A DNA stretch of 64,000 nucleotides from an uncultured Lachnospiraceae bacterium (GCA_910578345.1 CAJTRA010000009.1:62001-126000); one strand, 5' to 3'; shown: positions 17,477 to 27,201, counted from the first letter of the stretch. Numbers and translations: made by a program. The notes: a model not told the origin generated them from the letters alone.

Positions 17477-19498
17477 CTATCTCTTCAGATTAACAAGTTC
17501 TTCCAGCAAAGTGTCAGACACCGTGATGATACGGCTGTTCGCCTGGAAACCACGCTGTGTGGTGATCATCGTCGTAAACTCGCCTGAAAGATCCACGTTA
17601 CTCATCTCCAGCACGCCGGATGTCATCTGCCCGCCGTTGGCTGTGATATCTGTACCGACGCCATTGAACTCACCTGAGTTCTGTGTCGCAGAATACAGAT
17701 TGTTGCCGGCTTTCGAAAGACCTGATGGATTGGCGAACTCTGCCACCGCAATCTGTCCTAACAATTTCGTAAGACCATTGTCATAATATGCCGTGATCCG
17801 TCCGTCCTGCCCTACTTCAATACCATTCAGCTCACCCTGCTTACGGCCTGCGCCGATGGTGCTGGACTCTTTGGAACCATTTAACATCTCCAGGGTAGAC
17901 ATGCCGCCGTTACCAAAATTATTGATTGACGAGAAGTCGATATCAATGTTAGTAAACTGGCTTAAGTCTATATTCTTTCCATCCATGGAGGAAGCGGAAC
18001 TGTTAAAGGTCAGCATCGCCGAATTCTGGCCCTGGCCTCCGATATAGGAGAATTTACCCTTACTGTCAAAGACAATCATGTTGCCCTTATTGTTTTCCGT
18101 CATATTAATCTGTGCAGAACCGTCCGGGCCCACGAAATCGATGGTATAGAACTTTCCGTCGCCATCCTTAACATGATATACCTGCTCCAAGATCGCCGCC
18201 TGGTTCGCCTCAGTGTTCTCCAGCGTCACGCCAAAGTTATTGTTGCCATCATAGACAGCATCCATCGTCGATTCAAACTTTGCATCAAAACTGATGGTGA
18301 TATTCTCCGGCGGATCGCCTTTTGTCACTTTGACATTCTCTACGCTTTCAAGGCCCTTCATACTCTTGAGTGCATTGCCCCATGCCGTATCATCTGTTAT
18401 CTCCACGGGCTTCCCATCTGCACCCTTCATGAAGTAAGCTCCCTTGTCTGTATCATAGATCAGATTATAGGGCGCCGACTCTAACTGTGCCTTGGTTAAT
18501 GTCACCTCGCCTGTTACCGTAATCTCCTGTCCCTGCGTAATGTTTGCTGTCGCACCCGCCGCCGGATTTGTAACCTTAACGTTATCGCCTGCCGCTACCA
18601 CCATGGCATTGCCGCTGAAGTCCTTCAGGATCTCTTCCAGCGCCATGTTGATCGTAAAGCTGTTACTTGCCTGATCATACTTCGCATTGGGATCCATCGT
18701 GTACTTGCTGGTCGTGATCTTATTCTCCGAAGAGCCAAACGTCGCGATCTGCTCAATATTGTTCAATCCATACAGCTTCACAAGGGAAATTCCGTCCGGA
18801 TCGAGAATATCATCCAACTGTACCCGGAATCTGTCCTCTTCTCCCACTCCGTGGAAGCTGAACTTCGCCGTATACTGGTAACCCTGTGCATCGAAGAATG
18901 TCATCGTGCGGATCAAACCATCCGGGCTGTTTAACTTCGTATCTTTCTTATCCAAAATACCGGACACATATCCATTTGTCGTCCATTCAGGATCAGAATT
19001 CAGGTTGTCTGGATGCATCACAGTCAACGCAGATACGATATCCTGTCTGATATCGCCTGTAGCCGGATCCACCTGCCATCCCATAACCGTATAACCAGTG
19101 TTGGCCATAACCAGATTACCCGCACCGTCCACGGTGAAGGAACCGTCTCTTGTAAAGAAATTCTGGGAACCGTCGCTTACTACGAAGAAGGCGTCGCCCT
19201 CAATCATAATGTCCCAAGGGTTGTTGGTTGACTGCGCGGAACCCTGCTGTGCAATCGCTGTGGAGATCGCGCCTGTCTTAGATCCCAGACCGATCTGTCT
19301 GGGGTTGATGCCGCCCCGTCCGGTAGCCGCATTCGCACCGGACGCCGCCTGTGTCGTCTGGTACAGCAGATCGCTGAATACCATATTCTGTGACTTGTAT
19401 GCCGTCGTATTAACGTTGGCAATGTTGTTACCGATAACGTCCATTCTCGTCTGGTGTGTCTTAAGACCTGCTACACCAGAGAACAATGATCTCATCAT
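17477..19498 (-). CDS. flgE: Flagellar hook protein FlgE
   Basis: FlgE polymerises into the flagellar hook. The 673 residues begin with the rod/hook family signature (SGVAGLKTHQTRMDVIGNNI, then ANVNTTAYK) and end with the matching C-terminal helix (MITTQRGFQANSRIITVSDTLLEE). Both ends are needed for export and assembly. The protein is much longer than the Salmonella (403) or Bacillus (264) hook proteins. The extra residues lie in the centre (about 230-560), which would form a surface-exposed domain. RBS GGAGG precedes the start. Confidence 0.96.
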   Translation of the reverse strand: MMRSLFSGVAGLKTHQTRMDVIGNNIANVNTTAYKSQNMVFSDLLYQTTQAASGANAATGRGGINPRQIGLGSKTGAISTAIAQQGSAQSTNNPWDIMIEGDAFFVVSDGSQNFFTRDGSFTVDGAGNLVMANTGYTVMGWQVDPATGDIRQDIVSALTVMHPDNLNSDPEWTTNGYVSGILDKKDTKLNSPDGLIRTMTFFDAQGYQYTAKFSFHGVGEEDRFRVQLDDILDPDGISLVKLYGLNNIEQIATFGSSENKITTSKYTMDPNAKYDQASNSFTINMALEEILKDFSGNAMVVAAGDNVKVTNPAAGATANITQGQEITVTGEVTLTKAQLESAPYNLIYDTDKGAYFMKGADGKPVEITDDTAWGNALKSMKGLESVENVKVTKGDPPENITISFDAKFESTMDAVYDGNNNFGVTLENTEANQAAILEQVYHVKDGDGKFYTIDFVGPDGSAQINMTENNKGNMIVFDSKGKFSYIGGQGQNSAMLTFNSSASSMDGKNIDLSQFTNIDIDFSSINNFGNGGMSTLEMLNGSKESSTIGAGRKQGELNGIEVGQDGRITAYYDNGLTKLLGQIAVAEFANPSGLSKAGNNLYSATQNSGEFNGVGTDITANGGQMTSGVLEMSNVDLSGEFTTMITTQRGFQANSRIITVSDTLLEELVNLKR

Positions 19499-19582
19499 AG
19501 TGAAATGACCTCCTTATATCTGGGTTGAACCGTCTGCCCATTCTGTCAGTCATGGGCACAAGCCTCCATAAAAGGTCCGGCT

Positions 19583-19987
19583 TTACATAATAACGGCTCC
19601 ATCAATATTAGTAAATACATTTTCGTTGGTCTCTGCCTGATCCATCGCCGTGATCACCGTCTGATTCGGTACATTCACGATAAAAGCCAGTGAATCGACA
19701 ATAACCAGTGATTCATTAATCCCCTTCGCACCCGCTTTGGCTGCCCCCATATTCAGACGTTCTACCTGCTCTTTCGTCAACTCAATATTTCTGTCAACTA
19801 AGCGGTTCGCCGCATGTTTGGAGAATCTGACTTCTCCTTCTTTGCGTATGCCGTCTGTCTTGCCTGACAGGATATCCTGAAAGCTCAGGCCATTCTGTTT
19901 TGGGCTTTCTGTCTGCTGCCTGCCCGGATTTAAATACTGATCCTGCAGCCGCTCTATGGAAAGGAACTGATTCCCTTGAATCTTCAT
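19583..19987 (-). CDS. Flagellar operon protein of the TIGR02530 type
   Basis: The 134 residues match the small conserved flagellar-operon protein found between flgD and flgE in Firmicutes. The central block FSKHAANRLVDRNIELTKEQ, then LAFIVNVPNQTVITAMD, is its signature. Its exact function is not established; its position points to hook assembly. RBS GGAGGAGAGAG precedes the ATG. No membrane segment or signal peptide is visible. Confidence 0.87.
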   Translation of the reverse strand: MKIQGNQFLSIERLQDQYLNPGRQQTESPKQNGLSFQDILSGKTDGIRKEGEVRFSKHAANRLVDRNIELTKEQVERLNMGAAKAGAKGINESLVIVDSLAFIVNVPNQTVITAMDQAETNENVFTNIDGAVIM

Positions 19988-20053
19988 ATTCTCTCTCCTC
20001 CTTGAGATGACCGCCGCCTCCGGCTACGATTCATCGGCAGATCCGTCTGCCTC

Positions 20054-20770
20054 CTACACCTCATCAGTTTTGCCTTCGTCGCCCTCTCCGTCGTCGTCCG
20101 TTTCACCGTCACCCTCTTCGCCGCCTGCGACCTTGACGATGTCTTTCATCTTATCGATATACTTCTGCGCCTTTTCCAGATCTTCATCTGTCATGAAGGA
20201 TCTCTCATACTCATTCATGCTGTTTAAGATCTTCTCAAGCTTCTCCACATTCTCCTGATCAGCAATCGACAGGATCCCGATCTCCGGAAGCTTTCTGAAA
20301 ACAGTTAAGAACTCTGCGCCCTTCTTGTAAGCTTCCAGGTATTTCTTATCTGCTACCGTATCCAGATCATCCAGCGCATAAGGTTCTCCGCCGATCGATA
20401 AGTACGCTTTGCCGCTCTCATAGATCACATAATCTACGTTGCCCTGCACTGTTTTGGTTCTGCCTGAGCTGTCTGTCACCTTCATCATAACCGTCTGGCC
20501 TACCAGGGAAGATGCTCTGGAAAGCTCCAGTGTTGCGCTCATGTTCTGCATCTGCTCCAACTCAGAGAACGTTGCAAACTGTGAAATATACTCTGTGTTT
20601 GAAGTCGGCTCCAACGGATCCTGGTATTTCATCTGCGCTACCAGAAGCTGCAGGAATGCGTCTTTATCCAGACTGGAATTCCCTGTCTTCTTGATCTTAT
20701 CCTTCGCCATAGACTGCACTGATGTGTTGTCTACGAATTTGCCGTCTTTTACTTCCTGTATTACGCCCAT
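20054..20770 (-). CDS. flgD: Hook-capping protein FlgD
   Basis: FlgD forms the cap on which hook subunits assemble. The 238 residues include the conserved block LDKDAFLQLLVAQMKYQDPL (about 34-53), followed by TEYISQFATFSELEQM, and a short beta-rich region around 95-140. The C-terminal about 50 residues are helical and then very acidic (repeated Glu, Asp, Gly), unlike classical FlgD. It starts 15 bases after fliK. Confidence 0.92.
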   Translation of the reverse strand: MGVIQEVKDGKFVDNTSVQSMAKDKIKKTGNSSLDKDAFLQLLVAQMKYQDPLEPTSNTEYISQFATFSELEQMQNMSATLELSRASSLVGQTVMMKVTDSSGRTKTVQGNVDYVIYESGKAYLSIGGEPYALDDLDTVADKKYLEAYKKGAEFLTVFRKLPEIGILSIADQENVEKLEKILNSMNEYERSFMTDEDLEKAQKYIDKMKDIVKVAGGEEGDGETDDDGEGDEGKTDEV

Positions 20771-20785
20771 TTCTTCGCTCCTTTC

Positions 20786-22243
20786 TTATGCCGTATAATC
20801 TACCGTGCTGCCACTCGCCCGCATCATTTCCACTGCAATACGCTCAGAATCTTCCATCTCTCCCAGCTCTTCTTCCTCTTCGAGCTGATCTAAGTTGATC
20901 TGTCTCCTGCCTTTGTGGGCCTTCGCCTGCTCCTGACCCGCATTCTCACTATCCTGTGAAAACTGCTGTCCATAAGCATGATTGGCAACGGTAACTTCTA
21001 CCGCATCTACTTTAATGCCTTGTTCTTCGAACTGGTTCTTAAGCTGGATCAGTTGTGTCTCGATCACTGCGCGGACCGCTTCATTCTGCGTTGTAAAATG
21101 CGCTGTGAGCCCTCCGTCTTTCGCCATGATCTGTACATTCACCGTACCTAAGCTGGCCGGATGCAGCTGCAGCTCCATCGTCTGCGTGTCGGCCTTCAAG
21201 TTGATCTTCATGTACTCCACGATCTGGTTCATGATCTCTTCCGTCTGAAACGACCGATATTCCACATTGGCAGTCTCTGACACATCTGAAGTCTCCGCCG
21301 GTGTTTCCAGCATCTGCAGAAAAGCATTGCCCGCGCTTCCTTCTTTGCCATTATCTGCGGAAGCATTTCTGTGCTGCATCTTCTCACCGTCTGCCGCCTG
21401 TGTCTTTGCCGTTCCCGTCACAGCTTCCTGTACGCTGCTGTTCCCGCTCTCGTCGTCCACGGTCACCTTCATCTGCACTGTCTCACCGTCTTTCTGTACA
21501 GACACAGTATAATCCTTCATGCCTTCCAGATTTACTTCCGGCGTCTCCTGCATAAGAGTTCCCTCTGCCGCCTCTGACTTCTCCGCTTCCGAGATCATCT
21601 GCTTTAACAGGGCGTCCAGCTCTTCTTCACTCAGTCCAAGCTCTGCTTGTAACTCTTCAAGACTGGTTTCTACGACACCGAGAAGATCCTGTAAATTCCC
21701 ATAGAGCGCAGCGTCTGTCAAAAGAGAAAGCTCATCTGTGTTCCCGGACAATACCAGCAAAAGCTGTTTAAGGTTATCGGTATCAAATAACTGCATTGCG
21801 GTAAGCCCTAAGACCGACATCGCCTCTTCTACTTCTTCCGGTGTCATACCCATCTCTTCCGCAATATCTTCGACCAGTTCTTCTCCGGATTTCTCCAATT
21901 TCTCTGAGACATCGTCCGAGATTCCCATCTTGTCTCCGGATCCAGTGTCTTTGGCGACATTTCCATCCGGATCCTTCTGGATCTTATCGCCTGTCTGGTC
22001 TGCTTCCTGTACCCCTGTCTTGTTCGCCGCAATCTCCTGTTTCACCGGACTGGCCGGAACTACTGTCTGACTTGTCAGCGGACTCCCGGCAGATACCTCT
22101 GCCTGTATGGGATCGGCTTTACCATTCACCCTCGCCATGAACTGTTCAAAATCCCCTTTTGCTCCCTCATTCGACATGCTTCCTGCAGCGTCCGCACGTC
22201 CTGTGCCATAAGCGAGCAGGGCGTTTACATTGTTAACAGTCAT
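20786..22243 (-). CDS. fliK: Flagellar hook-length control protein FliK
   Basis: FliK measures hook length and triggers the FlhB switch. I start it at the ATG at 22243 (MTVNNVNALLAYG) because GGAGG lies 7 bases upstream; an earlier TTG would fall before the RBS. The 485 residues have a long, poorly conserved, acidic and Gln-rich N-terminal part. The C-terminal Flg_hook domain is at about 330-430 (MELQLHPASLGTVNVQIMAK, FTTQNEAVRAVIE). It follows a 330-base non-coding gap in the operon. Confidence 0.9.
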   Translation of the reverse strand: MTVNNVNALLAYGTGRADAAGSMSNEGAKGDFEQFMARVNGKADPIQAEVSAGSPLTSQTVVPASPVKQEIAANKTGVQEADQTGDKIQKDPDGNVAKDTGSGDKMGISDDVSEKLEKSGEELVEDIAEEMGMTPEEVEEAMSVLGLTAMQLFDTDNLKQLLLVLSGNTDELSLLTDAALYGNLQDLLGVVETSLEELQAELGLSEEELDALLKQMISEAEKSEAAEGTLMQETPEVNLEGMKDYTVSVQKDGETVQMKVTVDDESGNSSVQEAVTGTAKTQAADGEKMQHRNASADNGKEGSAGNAFLQMLETPAETSDVSETANVEYRSFQTEEIMNQIVEYMKINLKADTQTMELQLHPASLGTVNVQIMAKDGGLTAHFTTQNEAVRAVIETQLIQLKNQFEEQGIKVDAVEVTVANHAYGQQFSQDSENAGQEQAKAHKGRRQINLDQLEEEEELGEMEDSERIAVEMMRASGSTVDYTA

Positions 22244-22349
22244 ACTCTTTCCTCCTTTCTTCAATTATCAAGGTTCTATGGTCCGTATCTGCTTTGGGAC
22301 CTCTATATATAATGCATAAACCAGAAGCTCCTGTTTCTCCCGGCCATGC

Positions 22350-22379
22350 AGTATATATCACACTGATACTGCCTGTCAA
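22350..22379 (-). promoter_or_regulatory. Candidate sigma-A promoter before fliK
   Basis: In the gap upstream of fliK the minus strand reads TTGACA (22374-22379), 18 bases, then TATACT (22350-22355). It is about 105 bases before the fliK ATG. It could provide a second start for the hook part of the operon. No experimental support. Confidence 0.45.
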
Positions 22380-22461
22380 AACTGTTTCCTGCGATGACGC
22401 GCCAGCCCAATACCCATGTATCATTCTGTCCTCCTGTGACGGCACGCATCTGCTATTTTAT

Positions 22462-22488
22462 ATATCGGCAGTTTTCTCTTCCTTCATA
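22462..22488 (-). promoter_or_regulatory. Candidate sigma-D (sigma-28) promoter before fliK
   Basis: The minus strand contains GCCGATAT (22462-22469), an exact copy of the Firmicute sigma-D -10 consensus. TATG sits 15 bases upstream at the -35 position, where TAAA is the consensus. Together with the sigma-A-like site this gap (22244-22576) is the largest non-coding interval of the operon. It holds no believable gene: the open frame across it lacks an RBS and resembles no family I know. Confidence 0.4.
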
Positions 22489-22576
22489 AGATTCGAATGT
22501 CAAAACCCGGCATCGGACCGGAATTCTGATCCCCGTAAGTCTTTCCCCGGCGTCCGGATGTTCTCTCATCCTTTCT

Positions 22577-23449
22577 TTACGAATCGGGATCCATGATCCT
22601 TGTGATCCTGGCCGCCGTCTCGGCGTCCATAGCGCCCAGAATATTTCCCCGGTCCTGTGCGCTCATCTGGTCTAAAATCCTTGCAACCAGATCCAGATCG
22701 TCCGTCATCGTCTCGAAAATCGCTGCCGCCTGCTTCGGCTTCATCTCCACATAAGTCTGCGCATACTCCTGTGCTTCCTTATCCTCTTCGATCTGTTGGA
22801 CAACCTGCTTATATAAATATTCCGCTGTCGTGGGATCCATTGACTCATAATACTTCTGGTATTCCTCTGCGCCAGGTCCCTTCTCCGCGTAGACCACCTC
22901 ATTATAGAACTCTGTTCTGATCCTGTCGAAATCAACCTGTGCGTCTTCAAAGGTCTGCAGTCTCTCAATCTCTGCACGCAGCTGGTCCATCTCCTCCAAA
23001 TCACTGTTGCTGGCAGACTGTGCGCGTTCCAGTTCTAATTCCAATTCTGTGATATAATCCACCGCATCCCGCAGACTTGTGTAGCCGCCATAGGACTCTT
23101 CTTCCTCCAGCGAAGCTGTCGCCTCCTCCGGAAGGATCTTATTGATCACCGGTACATCTTTCAGCACCGGAGCCAGTACGTTCGAACCAAATCCGCCCAC
23201 ATCCAATTTCACAAGCAGACACAGGATTGCCAGCCAGATTACAACAATAACAACCGTTACCAAAAATACAGAAATACCGCCCGGCTCATCGTCACCGGCA
23301 ATCTGATCCGACAGTTCTCTGGCACGCTGCTTCGCTTCCTTCTTCTGCGCCTTTTGTTCCGCTTTTAATTTCTTGCGCTCTTCCTTTAACTTTTTCCTAT
23401 CTACCTCAGCATCTGCCCCGGTATTTCCATTCACAAGTTCTTCTGCCAT
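22577..23449 (-). CDS. MotE/YlxF-like flagellar protein (MgtE N-domain fold)
   Basis: The 290 residues have a highly charged, Lys/Glu-rich cytoplasmic start (about 15-45), one membrane helix (about 58-82) and a coiled coil (about 125-170). The C-terminal domain resembles the MgtE intracellular N-domain (ETMTDDLDLVARILDQMSAQ, then AARITRIMD). In Bacillus the equivalent gene, ylxF, lies in the same place between fliJ and fliK. In alphaproteobacteria MotE is a motor chaperone. The role here is inferred from that match. The start overlaps the end of fliJ. Confidence 0.8.
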   Translation of the reverse strand: MAEELVNGNTGADAEVDRKKLKEERKKLKAEQKAQKKEAKQRARELSDQIAGDDEPGGISVFLVTVVIVVIWLAILCLLVKLDVGGFGSNVLAPVLKDVPVINKILPEEATASLEEEESYGGYTSLRDAVDYITELELELERAQSASNSDLEEMDQLRAEIERLQTFEDAQVDFDRIRTEFYNEVVYAEKGPGAEEYQKYYESMDPTTAEYLYKQVVQQIEEDKEAQEYAQTYVEMKPKQAAAIFETMTDDLDLVARILDQMSAQDRGNILGAMDAETAARITRIMDPDS

Positions 23450-23910
23450 GACTGCTCCCCTTTAACTTTGTTACGCTGCCCATAGGTATAACTGGTCAGT
23501 TCATCCACCGCCTTATGTTCTGCAGCATTCTCTTCCCGCACAAACTCCACGAAAGCTTTCTCCCGCAGTTTCTCATGCATCTTGCGTTCCTGCATGACCT
23601 CCTGCAGCTTCTTTCTGGCTTCCTCTACGGCATTCTCTGCATGCGCCACCTGCCCGCGCTGCTCTTCTATCATTTTATCCATGATCAACATGGCGTTTCT
23701 GTTGTCTTTTAGATCCATAATATGCAGCTTATCGCTGCGCATCCTGCGTCCTTCCTCCAGATAGGCCGCTTTCCTGTCAAGCAATCCCTGCAGCTTCTCT
23801 TCTTCCTGGTTCAAACGCATCTGCGCCCTGCCCAGTTCCATCTTGGCCTGATTCTCCAACTGATATTGAATATTCAGAAGACTCTGCATGCGATATACGA
23901 ATTTTGCCAT
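23431..23910 (-). CDS. fliJ: Flagellar export chaperone FliJ
   Basis: FliJ is the coiled-coil stalk of the export ATPase. The 159 residues are almost entirely helical and charged with heptad patterns (MAKFVYRMQSLLNIQ, then long Glu/Arg/Gln-rich stretches) and no hydrophobic segment, as expected. RBS GGGGAGTGACC precedes the ATG. It follows fliI, and its end overlaps the next gene by 19 bases. Confidence 0.88.
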   Translation of the reverse strand: MAKFVYRMQSLLNIQYQLENQAKMELGRAQMRLNQEEEKLQGLLDRKAAYLEEGRRMRSDKLHIMDLKDNRNAMLIMDKMIEEQRGQVAHAENAVEEARKKLQEVMQERKMHEKLREKAFVEFVREENAAEHKAVDELTSYTYGQRNKVKGEQSWQKNL

Positions 23911-23982
23911 GCCCGGTCACTCCCCGCTCTTTATCTGGTTCTCCCTGGCAGGCTCATTAAGGCTGTATGTCCGCCATAAACC

Positions 23983-25293
23983 CTACTGCGCAAAAAGATC
24001 CCGTAACAGATCAACTGCCTGCTCATAATCGTATTTGGCATCTACTTCCTGCATCAGATACTCATTGACTGCATCGATCTTAGCGATCGCATAGTCAATC
24101 TTGGGATTGCTTCCACTCTTATAAGCACCAATATTAATCAGATCCTCCGCTTCATTGTAAGTGGCCAGTACATTTTTCAGCTTACCGGCCAGCGTCTTGT
24201 GCTCCTTGTCTACGATCTGTGCCATACAGCGGGATATGCTCTGCAGGACATCGATCGCCGGATAATGGTTCTGGTGCGCCAGCTTACGGTTCAACATAAT
24301 ATGACCGTCCAGGATACTTCTGGCTGTGTCTGTGATCGGTTCATTCATATCGTCGCCATCTACTAAAACCGTATACAATCCCGTGATTGACCCCGTCTGT
24401 GCACATCCTGCCCTCTCAAGAAGCTTCGGCATCTCGGAATACACGCTGGGCGGATACCCCCTGGAAACCGGCGGCTCTCCGCTGGCCAGTCCGATTTCCC
24501 GCTGCGCCATGGAAAAACGCGTCAGGGAATCCATCATCAGCAGTACATCCTTGCCCTGATCCCTGAAATACTCTGCGATCGCTGTCGCCGTCTTGGCCGC
24601 CTTATTTCTCTCCAAAGCAGACTTGTCAGAAGTGGCCACGACCACCACGGAACGCTTCATGCCTTCTTCTCCCAGATCTCTCTCCACAAACTCGCGCACT
24701 TCTCTTCCGCGCTCCCCGATCAGAGCGATCACATTAATATCTGCTTTCGTATTGCGTGCAAACATCCCCATCAGTGTAGACTTACCGACACCAGACCCCG
24801 CAAAGATCCCGATACGCTGCCCTTTCCCCACAGTCATCAGTCCATCGATCGCCTTAACGCCCAAGGGCAGTACATCCGCAATAATCTTGCGGTCCATAGG
24901 ATCGGGGGGCTGCGCTTCCACACTGTAAGAGATCCCCGGAAGATAGCTGCCGTCAATCCTGCCCAGACCGTCCAGTACTTTTCCCAACAGTTCATTACTG
25001 ACGGGCACCGACAACGGCTCTCCCACATTCTCAACGATACAGCCCAAACCGATCCCATCTGTCTTATCACAGGGCATCAACAATGTCTTGCGGTCCTTAA
25101 ATCCCACTACCTCTGCCATGATCGGTTTATACTCTTCCTGCGCCGGATATATTCTGCACAGATCCCCAAGCTTCGCCTCCGGTCCTGCCGACTCAATCGT
25201 CAGGCCAACCACATTCTCAACGCGTCCCTTCCTCTTAAAGAAAGTTTCCTCCGCTATTCTGCTGTATTTATCAAAATCAATCGTTGTCGTCAT
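23983..25293 (-). CDS. fliI: Flagellum-specific export ATPase FliI
   Basis: FliI is the F1-beta-like ATPase that energises protein export. The 436 residues have Walker A FAGSGVGKSTLMG, the catalytic GERGREVREFVE, Walker B VLLMMDSLTRF and the type III ATPase stretch RFSMAQREIGLASGEPP. I use the ATG at 25293; an adjacent TTG codon extends the frame by one residue. The RBS is weak, which may mean coupling to fliH, which ends 40 bases upstream. Confidence 0.96.
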   Translation of the reverse strand: MTTTIDFDKYSRIAEETFFKRKGRVENVVGLTIESAGPEAKLGDLCRIYPAQEEYKPIMAEVVGFKDRKTLLMPCDKTDGIGLGCIVENVGEPLSVPVSNELLGKVLDGLGRIDGSYLPGISYSVEAQPPDPMDRKIIADVLPLGVKAIDGLMTVGKGQRIGIFAGSGVGKSTLMGMFARNTKADINVIALIGERGREVREFVERDLGEEGMKRSVVVVATSDKSALERNKAAKTATAIAEYFRDQGKDVLLMMDSLTRFSMAQREIGLASGEPPVSRGYPPSVYSEMPKLLERAGCAQTGSITGLYTVLVDGDDMNEPITDTARSILDGHIMLNRKLAHQNHYPAIDVLQSISRCMAQIVDKEHKTLAGKLKNVLATYNEAEDLINIGAYKSGSNPKIDYAIAKIDAVNEYLMQEVDAKYDYEQAVDLLRDLFAQ

Positions 25294-25332
25294 CAACTGT
25301 CATCAACCACTTTTATTCTTTATTCTTTGCTC

Positions 25333-26190
25333 CTAAGAGCGCTCATAGGATAACATACGCAATTTATTATTCAACTCCGTCAACTGTGTATCCACACCAC
25401 AGTCAAATATGCCGCCATCCGTCTCGATCATACATTCCCCCCGTCCCAGCGTAAGATCTTCGATAATCTCAACGGTCCCTCTTCCGGCGGCAGCGCCCTC
25501 TGTAAGAGCCTGCTTCTGCATATTGACAAACGGATAGTCTTCCTTAGAAACGTGTACAATAAAAGTCCTGCTGCTCTCTACCTGCCTCAATGTGGAGTCT
25601 ACCAAGTGCACCAGGATATCTCTATTGTCTGCCAGTCCAATTCCGAAGATATGGCTGTAAACTTCCGTAATCGTATCGATGAACCTTGGCTCCAGTTCGT
25701 CGATCAACTGCTCATACTCTGCTTCCAGCCGCCGTCTCTCGGCCATCACCTGCCTCTTCATCTCCTCTGCTTCCGAGACACCCTTCCGATAGCCTTCCTC
25801 GTAACCTTCTTTCTTCCCTTCTTCCATCGCCCAACGGCGCTTTGCTTCTATTTCATTCTGCGCTGCCGCATTCATCTCATCAATCTGCGCCTGCGCATCA
25901 TCTAACATCTCCTGCGCCTGCGCTTTGATCTCTTCCAAGTCAGGCGCTTTCTCTGCTTTAATAATACCGCTGTCGTCGCTGTTATCCCGCAGGAGAGCGT
26001 CGATTGCCTCTCCGCCGAGGCCGCTCACAAATCCAGCTTCCTCCCCCTGCTCCAGCTCCATATTGCTGCTGGCTCTTCTGAGAGCCGCCTGTTCTTCGAT
26101 CCGTTTCTCAACGAGAGCATTCGAATCAATCACATGCTTCTCATCTCCGGACACAACGACCCAGCTTGCTTTATATAGATTCCTAGACAA
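25333..26190 (-). CDS. fliH: Flagellar assembly protein FliH
   Basis: FliH binds and regulates FliI. The N-terminal part resembles other FliH proteins (NLYKASWVV). A long coiled-coil region rich in Glu, Ala and Gln occupies about 85-165, and the C-terminal domain ends GIFDCGVDTQLTELNNKLR, typical of FliH/YscL. I prefer a TTG start at 26190 because GGAGGTGA lies 8 bases before it; a GTG at 26208 would overlap that RBS. The start overlaps the fliG stop by 8 bases. Confidence 0.9.
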   Translation of the reverse strand: MSRNLYKASWVVVSGDEKHVIDSNALVEKRIEEQAALRRASSNMELEQGEEAGFVSGLGGEAIDALLRDNSDDSGIIKAEKAPDLEEIKAQAQEMLDDAQAQIDEMNAAAQNEIEAKRRWAMEEGKKEGYEEGYRKGVSEAEEMKRQVMAERRRLEAEYEQLIDELEPRFIDTITEVYSHIFGIGLADNRDILVHLVDSTLRQVESSRTFIVHVSKEDYPFVNMQKQALTEGAAAGRGTVEIIEDLTLGRGECMIETDGGIFDCGVDTQLTELNNKLRMLSYERS

Positions 26191-27196
26191 CGATCTCGTC
26201 ACCTCCACCTCTGGAGATCACAATCTCTGCAGAGTCTTCCAGTTTTCTGATAACATTTACGATCTTCTGCTGCGCTTCCTCTACATCCTTCATACGTACA
26301 GGGCCCATGAATTCCATGTCTTCCTTGATCATCGCTGCCAGACGCTTTGAAAGGTTATTAAAGATCGCATTCTGCACTTCCTCATTAGAACCTTTCAGGG
26401 CAGTCGCCAGATCACCGTTGTCTACATCACGCAGCACACGCTGAATCGCTCTGTCGTCCAGAAGCAGGATATCTTCGAATACGAACATCTTCTTTCTGAT
26501 CTCGTCTGCAAGTTCCGGCTCCTCGATCTCCAATGTCTCCATGATATGCTTCTCTGTTCCACGATCCACTGTATTCAAAATCTCTACGACAGCATCCACG
26601 CCGCCGATGATCGTGTAGTCCTGATTTACTAAAGAGGACAGCTTGGATTCCAGCACTTTCTCCACTTCCTTGATCACCTCCGGGCTGGTCCTGTCCATGA
26701 TTGCAATACGCCTTGCCACATCAGCCTGCCTGTCTGGCGGTAACGCTGACAGGATCAGGGCGGACTGTGACGCAGACAGATAAGACAAAATCAAAGCAAT
26801 CGTCTGCGGATGTTCATCCTGAATAAAGTTAAGCAGCTGCGACGCATCGGTCTTCCTGATAAACTCGAACGGTTTTACCTGTAGGGACGCCGTCAGCTTG
26901 CCAATCACATCCATTGCCTTGTCTGCACCAAAAGACTTCTCCAGAAGTTCCTTCGCATAGTTGATACCGCCTTCTGCGATATACTGCTGTGCCAGACATA
27001 CCTGATAAAACTCGGAAATGACTTCATCCTTCAGCTTCGGTGTAATATTTCTGGTATTGGCAATCTCTAAGGTCAGTTCCTCTATCTCTTCTTCCTTCAG
27101 ATGTTTAAAAACGTTAGCAGATCTCTCTGGCCCCAGGGCGATCAACAGAATCGCCGCCTTCTGAAGTCCACTGACATTTTCAGACTCCTTCCCCAT
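26183..27196 (-). CDS. fliG: Flagellar motor switch protein FliG
   Basis: FliG joins the MS ring to the C ring and receives torque from MotA. The 337 residues show the N-terminal FliF-binding domain (LQKAAILLIALGPERSANVF), the middle domain with EHPQTIALILSYL, and the C-terminal domain. The torque helix region there reads VQNAIFNNLSKRLAAMIKED. Lengths and motifs are normal for the family. RBS GGGGGTAAG precedes the ATG. Confidence 0.97.
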   Translation of the reverse strand: MGKESENVSGLQKAAILLIALGPERSANVFKHLKEEEIEELTLEIANTRNITPKLKDEVISEFYQVCLAQQYIAEGGINYAKELLEKSFGADKAMDVIGKLTASLQVKPFEFIRKTDASQLLNFIQDEHPQTIALILSYLSASQSALILSALPPDRQADVARRIAIMDRTSPEVIKEVEKVLESKLSSLVNQDYTIIGGVDAVVEILNTVDRGTEKHIMETLEIEEPELADEIRKKMFVFEDILLLDDRAIQRVLRDVDNGDLATALKGSNEEVQNAIFNNLSKRLAAMIKEDMEFMGPVRMKDVEEAQQKIVNVIRKLEDSAEIVISRGGGDEIVV

Positions 27197-27201
27197 TTAA
27201 C

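Noticed and set aside
22233..22445. Minus-strand frame of 70 codons in the gap before fliK
   Set aside because: It overlaps the fliK start and the candidate promoter; the peptide shows no family pattern.
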